Part shown: positions 16,318 through 24,466 of the stretch, one piece after another
Layout of the letters: every line of letters begins with the position of its first letter
Position numbering within the stretch: position 1 is the stretch's first letter
NCBI RefSeq assembly: GCF_039631295.1
Contig: NZ_JBDIVE010000014.1
Location: 4,895 to 68,894 of the forward strand
DNA: 64,000 nucleotides
Reading direction: 5' to 3'
Source: Viridibacterium sediminicola
Lineage (GTDB): Bacteria > Pseudomonadota > Gammaproteobacteria > Burkholderiales > Rhodocyclaceae
Program-made: the position numbers and the translations under genes
The notes under the pieces: model-generated
Told to the model about the DNA's origin: nothing
Databases searched by the model: none
What the model saw: only the letters and a program-made list of their open reading frames with translations

Positions 16318-17391
16318 TCAGGCGTGTGCGGCCAGATAGGCGCATACCGCTTCGGTGACTTGCACCGTTGTTGCGGTGCCACCCAGATCACGCGTGTGCA
16401 GTGCCGGGTTGGCCGTGACGTGCTCGATGGCCTTCATCAAGCGTGCCGCCGCTTCAGGCTCGCCGATGTGCTCAAGCAACATCACTGCAGACCAGAAAGT
16501 GCCGACGGGATTGGCCAGACCTTTACCCATGATGTCGAAAGCCGAGCCGTGGATCGGTTCGAACATCGACGGATAGCGACGCTCCGGATCGATGTTGCCG
16601 GTTGGTGCAATGCCCATGCTGCCCGCCAGTGCGGCGGCCAGGTCGCTGAGGATGTCGGCGTGCAGATTGGTGGCGACAATCACGTCCAGCGAGGCCGGGC
16701 GATTGACCATGCGGACGGTCGAGGCGTCGACCAGTTCCTTGTCCCATTTGACGTCGGGGAATTCGGTCGAGATTTCCTTGGCGATCTGGTCCCACATGAC
16801 CATTGCATGGCGCTGGGCGTTGCTCTTTGTGATCACCGTGAGCAGCTTGCGCGGACGTGATTGCGCCAGCTTGAATGCGAAACGCATGATCCGCTCGACG
16901 CCGACACGGGTCATCATCGACAGGTCCGTCGCAGCCTCGATCGGGTGGCCTTGGTGCACACGACCGCCCACACCCGAGTATTCCCCTTCGGAGTTTTCGC
17001 GCACGATCACCCAGTTCAGGTCTTCTGTCTTGCAGCGCTTGAGCGGCGCATCGATGCCCGGAAGAATGCGCGTGGGGCGCACATTGGCGTATTGATCAAA
17101 GCCCTGACAGATCTTCAGGCGCAGGCCCCACAGCGTGATGTGATCGGCGATGTCCGGGTCGCCAGCGGAGCCGAAGAGAATCGCATCCTTGTTGCGCAGG
17201 AGCTCAAGACCGTTGTCGGGCATCATGACGTTGTGGATGCGGTAGTAGTCGCCACCCCAGTCGAAATCCTCGAATTCGAAATTGAACGTGCTGCTGGTCT
17301 TGGCCAGTGCGGCCAGAACCTGGCGGCCGGCGGGAACCACTTCCTTGCCGATGCCGTCGCCCGGAATCGTGGCAATGCGATATGTCTTCAT
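16318..17391 (-). CDS. ttuC: Tartrate dehydrogenase/decarboxylase
   Basis: 357 residues, isocitrate/isopropylmalate dehydrogenase superfamily. It starts MKTYRIATIPGDGIGKEV; VIVRENSEGEYSG holds the substrate-binding site, ITKSNAQRHAMVMWD follows, and metal and cofactor residues sit in LDVIVATNLHADILSDLAA and FEPIHGSAFDI. WGLRLKICQGFDQYANVRP and the overall sequence match the tartrate/D-malate branch (TtuC, DmlA). The enzyme oxidises tartrate to oxaloglycolate and decarboxylates meso-tartrate to D-glycerate with NAD and Mn. A GTG at 17400 is also in frame, but ATG 17391 has an AAGGTG site. The DctA, LysR and glycerate kinase neighbours fit a tartrate pathway. Confidence 0.9.
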   Translation of the reverse strand: MKTYRIATIPGDGIGKEVVPAGRQVLAALAKTSSTFNFEFEDFDWGGDYYRIHNVMMPDNGLELLRNKDAILFGSAGDPDIADHITLWGLRLKICQGFDQYANVRPTRILPGIDAPLKRCKTEDLNWVIVRENSEGEYSGVGGRVHQGHPIEAATDLSMMTRVGVERIMRFAFKLAQSRPRKLLTVITKSNAQRHAMVMWDQIAKEISTEFPDVKWDKELVDASTVRMVNRPASLDVIVATNLHADILSDLAAALAGSMGIAPTGNIDPERRYPSMFEPIHGSAFDIMGKGLANPVGTFWSAVMLLEHIGEPEAAARLMKAIEHVTANPALHTRDLGGTATTVQVTEAVCAYLAAHA

Positions 17392-17845
17392 TGTTAGCAC
17401 CTTGTGTTGTGAATGGTGGGGCCATTGTAGGAATGCAGCTTCCCCAGACCCGCCGCCAGACTTAATTCATAGATAACCTGGATTTATCAATCGGCTTGGT
17501 GTGCTTCGGTGCGCAGCGATGCGCCGGGCAATGCCGTGCCTTGCGCACGGGCCGTCTCTCCGATGCCTGGCGGCTGGGTGCTGATTCTGCAATCAGGTTG
17601 GCCAGCTTGATCAAGTGCGGGCACTGCCTGCGGGCCTCCACGCACAGCGTGTCCGTGTCTTGTTGGATAAATTTTGTTTATTGTTGCAATTATTAACTTT
17701 ATGGACAGAGCGAAGTGAATGTTGGCTGATCTGGCGAGGGAGGCTCACGGCTACAGTCTGCACAGCGTTCGATAGGCAGAAGGTATCGATCGTGGGGACA
17801 TAAAAGCACTTTCATACATTATTCCAAGTGCATTAAGGAGGAGCC
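17392..17845. promoter_or_regulatory. Divergent control region of the tartrate dehydrogenase and DctA genes
   Basis: A 454-base gap between divergent starts. It holds a near-symmetric LysR-type site GATAA-N7-TTATC (17472-17488), reading on as TTATCAATC. The same GATTGATAA and GATAACC words occur at 20148-20157 beside the lysR start. AT-rich DNA around 17670-17710 may carry the dctA promoter. A strong AAGGAGGAG ribosome site precedes dctA. The regulator assignment is inference from location. Confidence 0.5.
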
Positions 17846-19177
17846 ATGTTGTTGTCTAGATTCAAGTCTCTCTACGTCCAGGTGATTACCGGCGTGTTGT
17901 TGGGGGTGCTGGTCGGCGCGTTCGAACCGGCAATTGGCGCGCAATTGAAGCCGTTCAGCACGGTGTTCATCAGCTTGATCAAAATGGTGTTTGCGCCGGT
18001 CATCTTCGCCACGGTTGTTCTGGGCATTGCGAAGATGGAGAGCATGAAGGAGCTGGGCAAGGTCGGCGGTGCGGCCTTGCTGTACTTTGAAATTCTGTCC
18101 ACGCTGGCCTTGGCGCTTGGCCTGGTGCTTGTGAATATCATGCAGCCGGGTGTGGGTATGAATATTGATGCTTCGACGCTGGACTCGCACGCCATCGCGG
18201 CCTACACCAATGCGCCCAAGATGGCTTCGGGGATGGACTTTTTCCTCGGCATTTTCCCGACCAGCGTTATCGATGCCTTCGCGAAAAACAACATTCTGCA
18301 AATCCTGACCTTCTCGATCTTCTTCGGTGTTGCCCTGTCTCATTCTGGCAAGCGTGGCAAGATCGTTGTGGAGGTGCTCGACTCTTTTGCCAATGCCATG
18401 TTCAAGATCGTGAACATGGTCATGCGTTATGCGCCGATTGCTGCATTTGGCGCGGTGTCCTTCACGGTCGGCAAATATGGTCTGGGTACCCTGGTGCAGC
18501 TGGGCAAGTTGATGGGGACGATGTACCTGACGTGTACCGTCTTTGTATTTGTCATTCTCGGCCTGGTGTGTCGCGTGTTTGGCCTGCGGATTACCAAGGT
18601 TCTGGTCTACATCAAGGATGAGATCTTCGTGCTGTTGGGCACCGCTTCTTCGGAGTCCGTGGTGCCGCAATGCATGCGCAAGATGGAGCATGCCGGAGTC
18701 AGCAAATCCGTTGTCGGCCTGGTGATTCCCTCTGGCCTGACGTTCAATCCTGACGGGCAGTGCATCTATTTCACCATGGCTGCCATTTTCATTGCCCAGG
18801 CGACCAATACGCCCCTGACCCTGACGGATCAGCTGATTGTTCTGAGCGTGTTGCTGCTGACCTCCAAGGGTTCGGCCGGGGTGTCGGGAACGGCATTCAT
18901 TACCTTGGCGGCCACCCTCGCGTCTCTTGGCAAGATCCCGGTGGCTGGCATGGTTTTGCTGCTGGGTGTTGATATGTTCATGGGGCAGGCGCGTGCCATC
19001 ACCAATACGATTGGCAACTGTGTGGCGACCCTGGTTGTCGGCAAGCTTGTAGGCTCGCTCGACAAGGAGAAGATGGATGCCGCGCTGAATACCCCGATGA
19101 CGCAGGATCGGCTGGCCGAGATCTACGCCGGCGCGGGGACCGGCGACGACCATGCTCCGCTGCCCGCCGCCGGCTGA
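17846..19177 (+). CDS. dctA: C4-dicarboxylate:cation symporter, DctA type
   Basis: 443 residues with the eight-helix plus two-hairpin topology of the DAACS family. It starts SRFKSLYVQVITGVLLGVLVGAF. GTASSESVVPQCMRKME corresponds to the serine-rich HP1 hairpin, GLVIPSGLTFNPDGQ to the TM7 unwound region, and ARAITNTIGNCVATLVV to the TM8 substrate site (conserved N and R). DctA carries succinate, fumarate and malate, and related carriers take up tartrate. Placement between the tartrate dehydrogenase gene and the LysR regulator suggests tartrate as a cargo here, which is inference. Confidence 0.92.
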   Translation: MLLSRFKSLYVQVITGVLLGVLVGAFEPAIGAQLKPFSTVFISLIKMVFAPVIFATVVLGIAKMESMKELGKVGGAALLYFEILSTLALALGLVLVNIMQPGVGMNIDASTLDSHAIAAYTNAPKMASGMDFFLGIFPTSVIDAFAKNNILQILTFSIFFGVALSHSGKRGKIVVEVLDSFANAMFKIVNMVMRYAPIAAFGAVSFTVGKYGLGTLVQLGKLMGTMYLTCTVFVFVILGLVCRVFGLRITKVLVYIKDEIFVLLGTASSESVVPQCMRKMEHAGVSKSVVGLVIPSGLTFNPDGQCIYFTMAAIFIAQATNTPLTLTDQLIVLSVLLLTSKGSAGVSGTAFITLAATLASLGKIPVAGMVLLLGVDMFMGQARAITNTIGNCVATLVVGKLVGSLDKEKMDAALNTPMTQDRLAEIYAGAGTGDDHAPLPAAG

Positions 19178-19209
19178 TCCATCGCTTGCGTCTTAGCAGG
19201 GTGTGATCT

Positions 19210-19240
19210 GAGGAGAGGCGCCTTACCAGCGTCTCTCCTC
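19210..19240 (+). terminator. Hairpin between dctA and the convergent lysR gene
   Basis: Twelve-base arms, GAGGAGAGGCGC and GCGTCTCTCCTC, with one mismatch and a seven-base loop. It contains the stop codon and last codons of the lysR gene (…EERRW), so the terminator and the 3' coding end share sequence. T runs are weak. Confidence 0.5.
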
Positions 19241-20146
19241 CTGATTTGGCGAGTCAGGCGGGACGGCGAACTCGGCAACCAGAAAATCGATGAAGGCCTT
19301 TACCTTGGCCGACAGGTAGTGACGCTCCGGATAGACCGCGTAGATATTGGCCTGGGGCAATTCATAGTCTTCCAGCAGACGTACCAGGCGTCCGCTACGC
19401 AAATACTTCGCGATATCCCATTCCGCGCGCATCAGGATGCCGTGGCCTTCTAGTGCCCACATCAGGGCCACTTCGCCATCGTTACAGCTGAGGTTGCCGC
19501 GCACCTTGACCGTCGTCGATTGCCCCTCGTGTGTGAAGCGCCAGATCCCGTAAGCCGTGTCGTTCTGACGCAGCACGATGCAGTTGTGGCGAGTCAGGTC
19601 TTCAGGCGTTTGCGGGGCGGGAAACTGGGCCAGATATTTGGGTGCCGCGCAGAGAAAGCGCTGGTTCGGTGCGATCTTGCGAGCAATGATGCGTGAGTCC
19701 GGCGGTTCGCCAAAGCGGACCACGACATCGAATTCTCCCTCGCTGAGGCTTTGCGGACGATCCGTCAGGATCAGCTGTACTTCGACTTCCGGATACTGCT
19801 TGAGAAACGCGGAAATTCGCGGGGCGATATAGCAGCGCCCGAAGCCGAGCGTGGTGTTCACCCGCAGCAAGCCTTTCGGGGCGACGCGGCTGCTGGTGAC
19901 CATCTGCTCCATTTCTTCGATCTCGGAGAGGATGCGTTGCGCATGGCTCAGATAGACCTCGCCCTCGTTGGTGACGCTGATCCGGCGTGTCGTGCGGTTC
20001 AGCAGGCGAACGCCGAGGCGTGCCTCCAGCTGCGCAAGCCGTTTGCTGACGGCCGGTGGCGTGAGGTCCAGTTCGCGTGCCGCAGCGGTCAGGCTGCCAA
20101 GCTTCACCACTTGTGTAAAAAACTTCAGTTCAGACAGCGTGCTCAT
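19223..20146 (-). CDS. LysR-family regulator of the tartrate cluster
   Basis: 307 residues. The winged-helix domain is MSTLSELKFFTQVVKLGSLTAAARELDLTPPAVSKRLAQLEARLGVRLLNRTTRR in the first 60 positions, followed by a linker helix and an effector domain of two alpha/beta lobes (from about residue 90). The frame is open to 20416, but the ATG at 20146 is the family start. In Agrobacterium vitis a LysR protein, TtuA, controls the tartrate genes; this one sits between dctA and the glycerate kinase gene and is divergent from the kinase, the usual geometry for self- and target regulation. Confidence 0.9.
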   Translation of the reverse strand: MSTLSELKFFTQVVKLGSLTAAARELDLTPPAVSKRLAQLEARLGVRLLNRTTRRISVTNEGEVYLSHAQRILSEIEEMEQMVTSSRVAPKGLLRVNTTLGFGRCYIAPRISAFLKQYPEVEVQLILTDRPQSLSEGEFDVVVRFGEPPDSRIIARKIAPNQRFLCAAPKYLAQFPAPQTPEDLTRHNCIVLRQNDTAYGIWRFTHEGQSTTVKVRGNLSCNDGEVALMWALEGHGILMRAEWDIAKYLRSGRLVRLLEDYELPQANIYAVYPERHYLSAKVKAFIDFLVAEFAVPPDSPNQEERRW

Positions 20147-20402
20147 TGATTGATAACCCAATGGAACCAACAGAGTGATTTTCAGGCGGCCAAGCAGCTT
20201 GGTCTTTGCCTTAAATTCAATCGGGCAAGGCCGCTGCACAAGCGCTTCGTGCAGAGCGCTGGCAACCGCTGCCTTGCGTCGCGCTTCAGGCGGGTCTCGC
20301 ATGTTACGCCCGATGCCTGCAAGCATAAAAGAACAGAACGGCATTTCAGCGCGAAGCCAGAACACCCGGGTTTTGTGGATGCCATGATGAAGGAGACTCG
20401 CT
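20147..20402. promoter_or_regulatory. Divergent control region of lysR and the glycerate kinase gene
   Basis: A 256-base gap. Directly upstream of the lysR ATG is GATTGATAACC (20148-20158), whose halves recur in the ttuC/dctA control region at 17472-17492. AAGGAG (20390-20395) lies seven bases before the TTG start of the kinase gene. No clear sigma-70 boxes are visible. Confidence 0.4.
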
Positions 20403-21689
20403 TTGAACACCGCCATTGATCACGCCACTTCGCGTGACTTTCTCGAATCGCTTTTCCAGGCTGCCATTGCGGCCGCCAAGCCGGAGGATTGTGTCGCGCG
20501 CAATCTTCCCGAGCGCCCCAAGGGACGCACGGTCGTGATTGGTGCCGGCAAGGCCGCAGCAAGCATGGCACGCGGTGTCGAGCAGAACTGGGACGGCCCT
20601 TTGTGCGGTGCCGTAGTGACGCGCTATGGGTATGGCGTACCGACTTCGCGGATCGAAGTCATCGAGGCCGCGCATCCGGTGCCTGACCAAGCCGGCATGC
20701 TGGCCGCACAGCGCATCCTCGATCTGGTGAGCGATCTGACGGCGGACGATCTGGTGATTTGCCTGATCTCCGGCGGCGGTTCAGCACTGCTGCCCTTGCC
20801 GCTTGACGGCATCACGCTGGACGAGAAGCAGGCGGTCAATCGCGCCTTGCTGGCGAGCGGCGCCACGATCTCGGAAATGAATTGCATCCGCCGTCACCTG
20901 TCGAAAATCAAGGGCGGGCGGCTGGCGGCAGCCTGTTACCCGGCCAGGGTGGTGAGCCTGATGATTTCCGACATCCCCGGCGACATGCCGGTGGACATTG
21001 CCTCGGGGCCGACGGTGGGCGATCCGACAAGCTGCCAGGACGCACTGGAAATCGTCAGCCGCTATCGCATCGCGCTGCCCGACAGCGTGCTGGCTGTTCT
21101 GCGCTCGGGTGCGGGGGAGAGCGTCAAACCTGATGATCCGCGTCTGCTGCGCAACGAGTTGCGCATGATTGCGGCGCCTTCGCTGTCCTTGCAGGCGGCG
21201 GCCAACCTTGCTCGGGCGCGTGGCATTCACGCCTACATTCTGGGTGATCGATGGGAGGGCGAGGCGCGCGATGTGGGCAAGGTGATGGCTGGAATCAGCT
21301 TCCAGGCCGCAACGCAAAGTTCCCCTTTCCAGCTGCCCTGCGTGTTGCTTTCCGGAGGTGAAACGACGGTCACCGTGCGTGGTCAGGGCAGGGGCGGGCG
21401 CAATGTCGAATTTTTGTTGTCGCTGGCACTTGCGCTGGACTCGGCACCGGGTATTTCCGCGCTGGCGGGCGATACCGACGGGGTCGATGGGATGGAGGAG
21501 ATTGCGGGGGCCTACATCGATGCCAGCACCTTGAGCCGTGCTTGGGCTAAAGAGATGCAGGCCCGCCGTTTTCTCGACGGTAATGACGCGCATAGCTTTT
21601 TCAGCGCCTTGGGTGATTCCATCATCACCGGACCGACCCTGACCAACGTCAATGACTTCCGGGCCGTGCTGATTTTGCCTCAAGCCTGA
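20403..21689 (+). CDS. ttuD: Glycerate 2-kinase, MOFRL family
   Basis: 428 residues. The N-terminal domain has VVIGAGKAAASMARGVEQ and the LVICLISGGGSALLPLP loop. The C-terminal MOFRL domain includes LLSGGETTVTVRGQGRGGRNVEFLL and AGDTDGVDG. These proteins phosphorylate D-glycerate to 2-phosphoglycerate; the A. vitis homologue was first named TtuD, hydroxypyruvate reductase. The start is TTG, supported by an AAGGAG site. Together with the tartrate dehydrogenase it would feed tartrate-derived glycerate into glycolysis. Confidence 0.88.
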   Translation: MNTAIDHATSRDFLESLFQAAIAAAKPEDCVARNLPERPKGRTVVIGAGKAAASMARGVEQNWDGPLCGAVVTRYGYGVPTSRIEVIEAAHPVPDQAGMLAAQRILDLVSDLTADDLVICLISGGGSALLPLPLDGITLDEKQAVNRALLASGATISEMNCIRRHLSKIKGGRLAAACYPARVVSLMISDIPGDMPVDIASGPTVGDPTSCQDALEIVSRYRIALPDSVLAVLRSGAGESVKPDDPRLLRNELRMIAAPSLSLQAAANLARARGIHAYILGDRWEGEARDVGKVMAGISFQAATQSSPFQLPCVLLSGGETTVTVRGQGRGGRNVEFLLSLALALDSAPGISALAGDTDGVDGMEEIAGAYIDASTLSRAWAKEMQARRFLDGNDAHSFFSALGDSIITGPTLTNVNDFRAVLILPQA

Positions 21690-21696
21690 TCAACGA

Positions 21697-21726
21697 TGCG
21701 GCCCGATCTCCCCGGTCGGGGCCGCA
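21697..21726 (+). terminator. Possible terminator after the glycerate kinase gene
   Basis: Eight-base arms TGCGGCCC and GGGCCGCA with a GC-rich middle, followed by GTCTGTGTTGTTTG. The T tract is interrupted, so this is a moderate candidate. Confidence 0.5.
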
Positions 21727-21733
21727 GTCTGTG

Positions 21734-21782
21734 TTGTTTGTGATGCGGGATTAAACTAGACTAACCAGACTTAGTTCTGGTT
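21734..21782 (+). promoter_or_regulatory. Promoter and operator of the toxin-antitoxin pair
   Basis: TTGTTT (21734-21739), a 17-base spacer and TAGACT (21757-21762) form a promoter. Right after the -10 box lies a perfect inverted repeat AACCAGA-N6-TCTGGTT (21763-21782), ending nine bases before the antitoxin ATG. This is the expected place for a Phd-type antitoxin to bind and repress its own operon. No ribosome site is visible, so the mRNA may have a very short leader. Confidence 0.55.
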
Positions 21783-21791
21783 TCCGCATTC

Positions 21792-22034
21792 ATGCAAGCC
21801 ATCAATATCCACGATGCCAAGACCCAGCTCTCGCGCCTGGTCGATCAGGCCGCGGCAGGTGAGCCCTTCATCATTGCCAAGGCCGGCAAGCCGATGGTCA
21901 AGGTTGTTGCACTGAGCGCCGAAGACTTGCCGGGCCGGCAGCGCATCGGCTTCATGGCCGGTGAGCTGGTGCTGCCCGATGATTTCGACCAGATGGAAAC
22001 TGCGGCGGTGGCCGCGCTGTTCGAAAGCGCATGA
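21792..22034 (+). CDS. Phd/YefM-family antitoxin
   Basis: 80 residues. MQAINIHDAKTQLSRLVDQAAAGEPFIIAKAGKPMVKV is the classic DNA-binding fold of Phd/YefM antitoxins, and the acidic C-terminus (LPDDFDQMETAAVAALFESA) is the likely toxin-binding tail. The stop overlaps the PIN gene start (ATGA at 22031-22034). The antitoxin should neutralise the toxin and, with it, repress the promoter just upstream. Confidence 0.93.
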   Translation: MQAINIHDAKTQLSRLVDQAAAGEPFIIAKAGKPMVKVVALSAEDLPGRQRIGFMAGELVLPDDFDQMETAAVAALFESA

Positions 22035-22429
22035 GATACCTGCTCGATACCCAGCTGCTGCTGTGGGCGGCCGGCGATTCGCCGTGCTTGCCGGCAGCGG
22101 TACGCACACTCTTGGTGGCCGATGAGCACGACTTCCTGTTCAGTGCGGCGAGCATCTGGGAAGTCGTCATCAAAGGCGCTCTCGGGCGTGACGACTTCAA
22201 GGTCGACGCCAATCGCCTGCGGCGCGGCTTGCTCGCCAATGGCTATGCCGAACTGGCGATCAGCAGCGAGCACGCGCTGGCGGTTGCGGGTTTGCCGCCG
22301 CTGCACGGCGATCCTTTTGACCGCATTCTGGCGGCGCAGTCCAAGGTCGAGAGCCTGCCGCTGCTGACTGCTGATGCGCAACTGGCCGCCTATGCCGCCA
22401 GCGGCGCCCCCATTCAACTGAATAACTGA
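22031..22429 (+). CDS. PIN-domain toxin, VapC type
   Basis: 132 residues. PIN-domain acidic residues are in place: Asp in RYLLDTQLLLWA, Glu in ASIWEVVIK and Asp in HGDPFDRILAAQ, with a last acidic site near LLTADAQL. PIN toxins are Mg-dependent ribonucleases; VapC proteins often cut initiator tRNA or rRNA. Overlap with the Phd-type antitoxin is the standard arrangement. All key residues look intact, so it should be active. Confidence 0.92.
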   Translation: MRYLLDTQLLLWAAGDSPCLPAAVRTLLVADEHDFLFSAASIWEVVIKGALGRDDFKVDANRLRRGLLANGYAELAISSEHALAVAGLPPLHGDPFDRILAAQSKVESLPLLTADAQLAAYAASGAPIQLNN

Positions 22430-22440
22430 TACGGACAGCA

Positions 22441-23355
22441 ATGGCCTCCATCCAATGGTTCCCCGGACACATGAACTCGGCGCGCAAGAAGGCCGCCGAG
22501 AACATGGAGTTCACCGACGTGGTCATCGAAGTGGTCGACGCACGCCTGCCGGCCGCGAGCAGCAATCCGATGATCGAAGAGCTGCGCCGCTTCCGCCAGC
22601 GCAACTGTCTGAAGCTGCTCAACAAGGCGGACATCGCCGATCCGCGCGTGACGCAGGCCTGGATCTCGCATTACAACGGCATGCCGGGCGTCAAGGCGGC
22701 GGCGGTGTCGTTCAAGAAAGCGTCTGATGTGGCCAAGATCGTCGGCTGGTGTCGCGGCTTGGCGCCGACGCGTGGCACGCCCGACAAGCAGCTGCGCATG
22801 ATGATCATGGGCATCCCCAACTGTGGCAAATCGACCCTGATGAATGCGCTGATGAAGCGCAAGGTCGCGGCCGTCGGTGATATTCCGGCGGTGACCAAGA
22901 CTGCGCAGCGTCTGGAAATCGACCGCAGCACGGTGATCATCGACACGCCGGGCCTGATGTGGCCGAAGATCGCTTATCCGAGTGATGGCTACATGCTGGC
23001 GGCCAGTCACGCCATCGGCACCAATGCGGTGATCGATGACGAAGTGGCGGCTTTTCTCGGCAATCTGCTGCTCGAACACTACCCCGGCCTGCTCGCCCAA
23101 CGTTACGGGTTCGATGTGGCAGGGCTCGATGGCGTCTCGCTGATCGAGCGCATCGCCACGCGGCGTGCCTGGCGCGTCAGGGGCGGCGAGCTGGATCTGG
23201 GCAAGGCGGCGCTGGCCCTGCTCAAGGATTACCGCACCGGCGTTATCGGCAATATCAGCCTGGAGACGCCCGAGCGCCGTGCGCAGATGATTGCCGCAGC
23301 CGCCGTGGCCGAACCGGTGCAGGACGATACGAGCCCCGAGACCGACGAAGCGTGA
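22441..23355 (+). CDS. Ribosome biogenesis GTPase YlqF/RbgA-like
   Basis: 304 residues with the circularly permuted GTPase order: G4 KLLNKAD (about residues 59-64) comes first, then G1 GIPNCGKST (about 122-131), then G3 DTPGLMWP. The start MASIQWFPGHMNSARKKA is diagnostic of YlqF/RbgA, which helps mature the large ribosomal subunit in Bacillus. The role in proteobacteria is less studied. The C-terminal domain, which holds the ribosome-contacting helices, is complete. The next gene starts on its stop codon. Confidence 0.92.
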   Translation: MASIQWFPGHMNSARKKAAENMEFTDVVIEVVDARLPAASSNPMIEELRRFRQRNCLKLLNKADIADPRVTQAWISHYNGMPGVKAAAVSFKKASDVAKIVGWCRGLAPTRGTPDKQLRMMIMGIPNCGKSTLMNALMKRKVAAVGDIPAVTKTAQRLEIDRSTVIIDTPGLMWPKIAYPSDGYMLAASHAIGTNAVIDDEVAAFLGNLLLEHYPGLLAQRYGFDVAGLDGVSLIERIATRRAWRVRGGELDLGKAALALLKDYRTGVIGNISLETPERRAQMIAAAAVAEPVQDDTSPETDEA

Positions 23356-24275
23356 ATTCAAGCCGGCAGTTCTTCACCCGGCCCTGGGTGGTGGTTTTCT
23401 GTGCAAGTTTCTGCTGCCTGCTGTGGGGCAGCGCTTACCCGGCGATCAAGAACGGCTACGCGCTGTTCCATATCGCGGCAACCGATGTGCCGGGCAAGAT
23501 GGTGTTTGCCGGCTATCGATTCGTGCTGGCGGGCCTGCTCCTGTTGCTGATGTCGTTAATCAGCCGTCGCCCGGTGCTGGACATCCGCCCTGGCGGCTGG
23601 CGCCAGCTGTTCACCCTGGGGCTCACCCAGACGGCGATCCAGTATGTTTTCTTCTACGTCGGCCTGGCCTACACCACGGGGGCCAAAGGCGCGATCATGA
23701 ACGCCACGACGACCTTTTTCAGCGTGCTGCTGGCGCACTTCCTCTATCGCGACGACCGCCTGAGCTGGCCGCGCGTGCTCGGCTGCCTGATCGGCTTTGC
23801 CGGCGTGATGCTGGTGAATGTCGGGCGGGACGGCCTGGATTTCGAATTCACCCTGCTCGGTGAGGGTTTCGTGGTGATCGCCGCCTTTCTGCTGGCGGCC
23901 GCCTCGATCTACGGCAAGCGCGTCTCGCAAGGCATGGACAGTGTCGTCATGACCGGCTGGCAGCTGAGCATCGGCGGCGCCTTGCTGCTGCTCGCCGGCT
24001 ACGCCGTGGGGGGCTCGCTAAGTGGCTTCGGCTGGTTGTCGAGCGCGCTGCTCGCCTATCTGGCGCTGCTTTCATCGGCGGCATTCGCGCTGTGGAGCCT
24101 GCTGCTCAAGTACAACCGCGTCGGTCTGGTGACGATGTTCAACTTCCTCGTGCCGGTCTTCGGCACGCTGCTCTCGTCGCTATTCCTCGACGAAAACATC
24201 CTCGAATGGAAATACCTGCTGGCGCTGCTGCTGGTGTGCGGCGGGATCTGGCTGGTGACGCGGGAGAGGGCTTGA
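23352..24275 (+). CDS. EamA/DMT-family transporter
   Basis: 307 residues with ten predicted membrane segments in two EamA repeats; the first contains SAYPAIKNGYALF and the second LSSAAFALWSLLLKYNRVG. These are drug/metabolite transporters, commonly amino-acid or metabolite exporters; the substrate is unknown. The GTG start overlaps the previous TGA (GTGA), so translation is probably coupled to the GTPase gene. Confidence 0.88.
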   Translation: MNSSRQFFTRPWVVVFCASFCCLLWGSAYPAIKNGYALFHIAATDVPGKMVFAGYRFVLAGLLLLLMSLISRRPVLDIRPGGWRQLFTLGLTQTAIQYVFFYVGLAYTTGAKGAIMNATTTFFSVLLAHFLYRDDRLSWPRVLGCLIGFAGVMLVNVGRDGLDFEFTLLGEGFVVIAAFLLAAASIYGKRVSQGMDSVVMTGWQLSIGGALLLLAGYAVGGSLSGFGWLSSALLAYLALLSSAAFALWSLLLKYNRVGLVTMFNFLVPVFGTLLSSLFLDENILEWKYLLALLLVCGGIWLVTRERA

Positions 24276-24295
24276 TCGCGCGAGGCTGGGGTTTA

Positions 24296-24345
24296 GGGCG
24301 TGTTCACATTCACCGCGCAACCGGCGCGTGAATGTGAACACGCCC
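24296..24345. repeat. Hairpin with 18-bp perfect stem
   Basis: GGGCGTGTTCACATTCAC (24296-24313) and its exact complement (24328-24345) enclose a 14-base GC-rich loop. It lies 20 bases after the EamA stop. It lacks a T run, so it is either a non-canonical terminator or a palindromic repeat. Confidence 0.75.
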
Positions 24346-24466
24346 TAGGGGCTAGAGGCTAGGGGCTAGAGGAAAATCAGCGCACGCTGGGCGTGCGTTG
24401 GAGAAAAAGCCACTACGCTGACGCCCTAGCCCCTAGCCCCTAGCCCCTAGCCCCTAGCCCCTCCTA
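24344..24466. repeat. Tandem heptamer element with inverted halves, touching the sixA stop
   Basis: The left part is made of CTAGGGG / CTAGAGG units (24344-24372). The right part has about five copies of CCCCTAG (24424-24466) and is complementary to the left, so the two can pair around a core that itself contains a CGCACGC / GCGTGCG hairpin. On the minus strand the element starts at the sixA stop codon, reading TAGGAGGGGCTAGGGG. Confidence 0.75.

Noticed and set aside
17819..19153. 444-codon minus-strand frame across dctA
   Set aside because: The transporter on the plus strand has all motifs; the antisense translation is polar and without family features.
24344..24466. Possible CRISPR array
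   Set aside because: The repeats are seven bases long and directly adjacent, with no unique spacers, and no cas genes are present.
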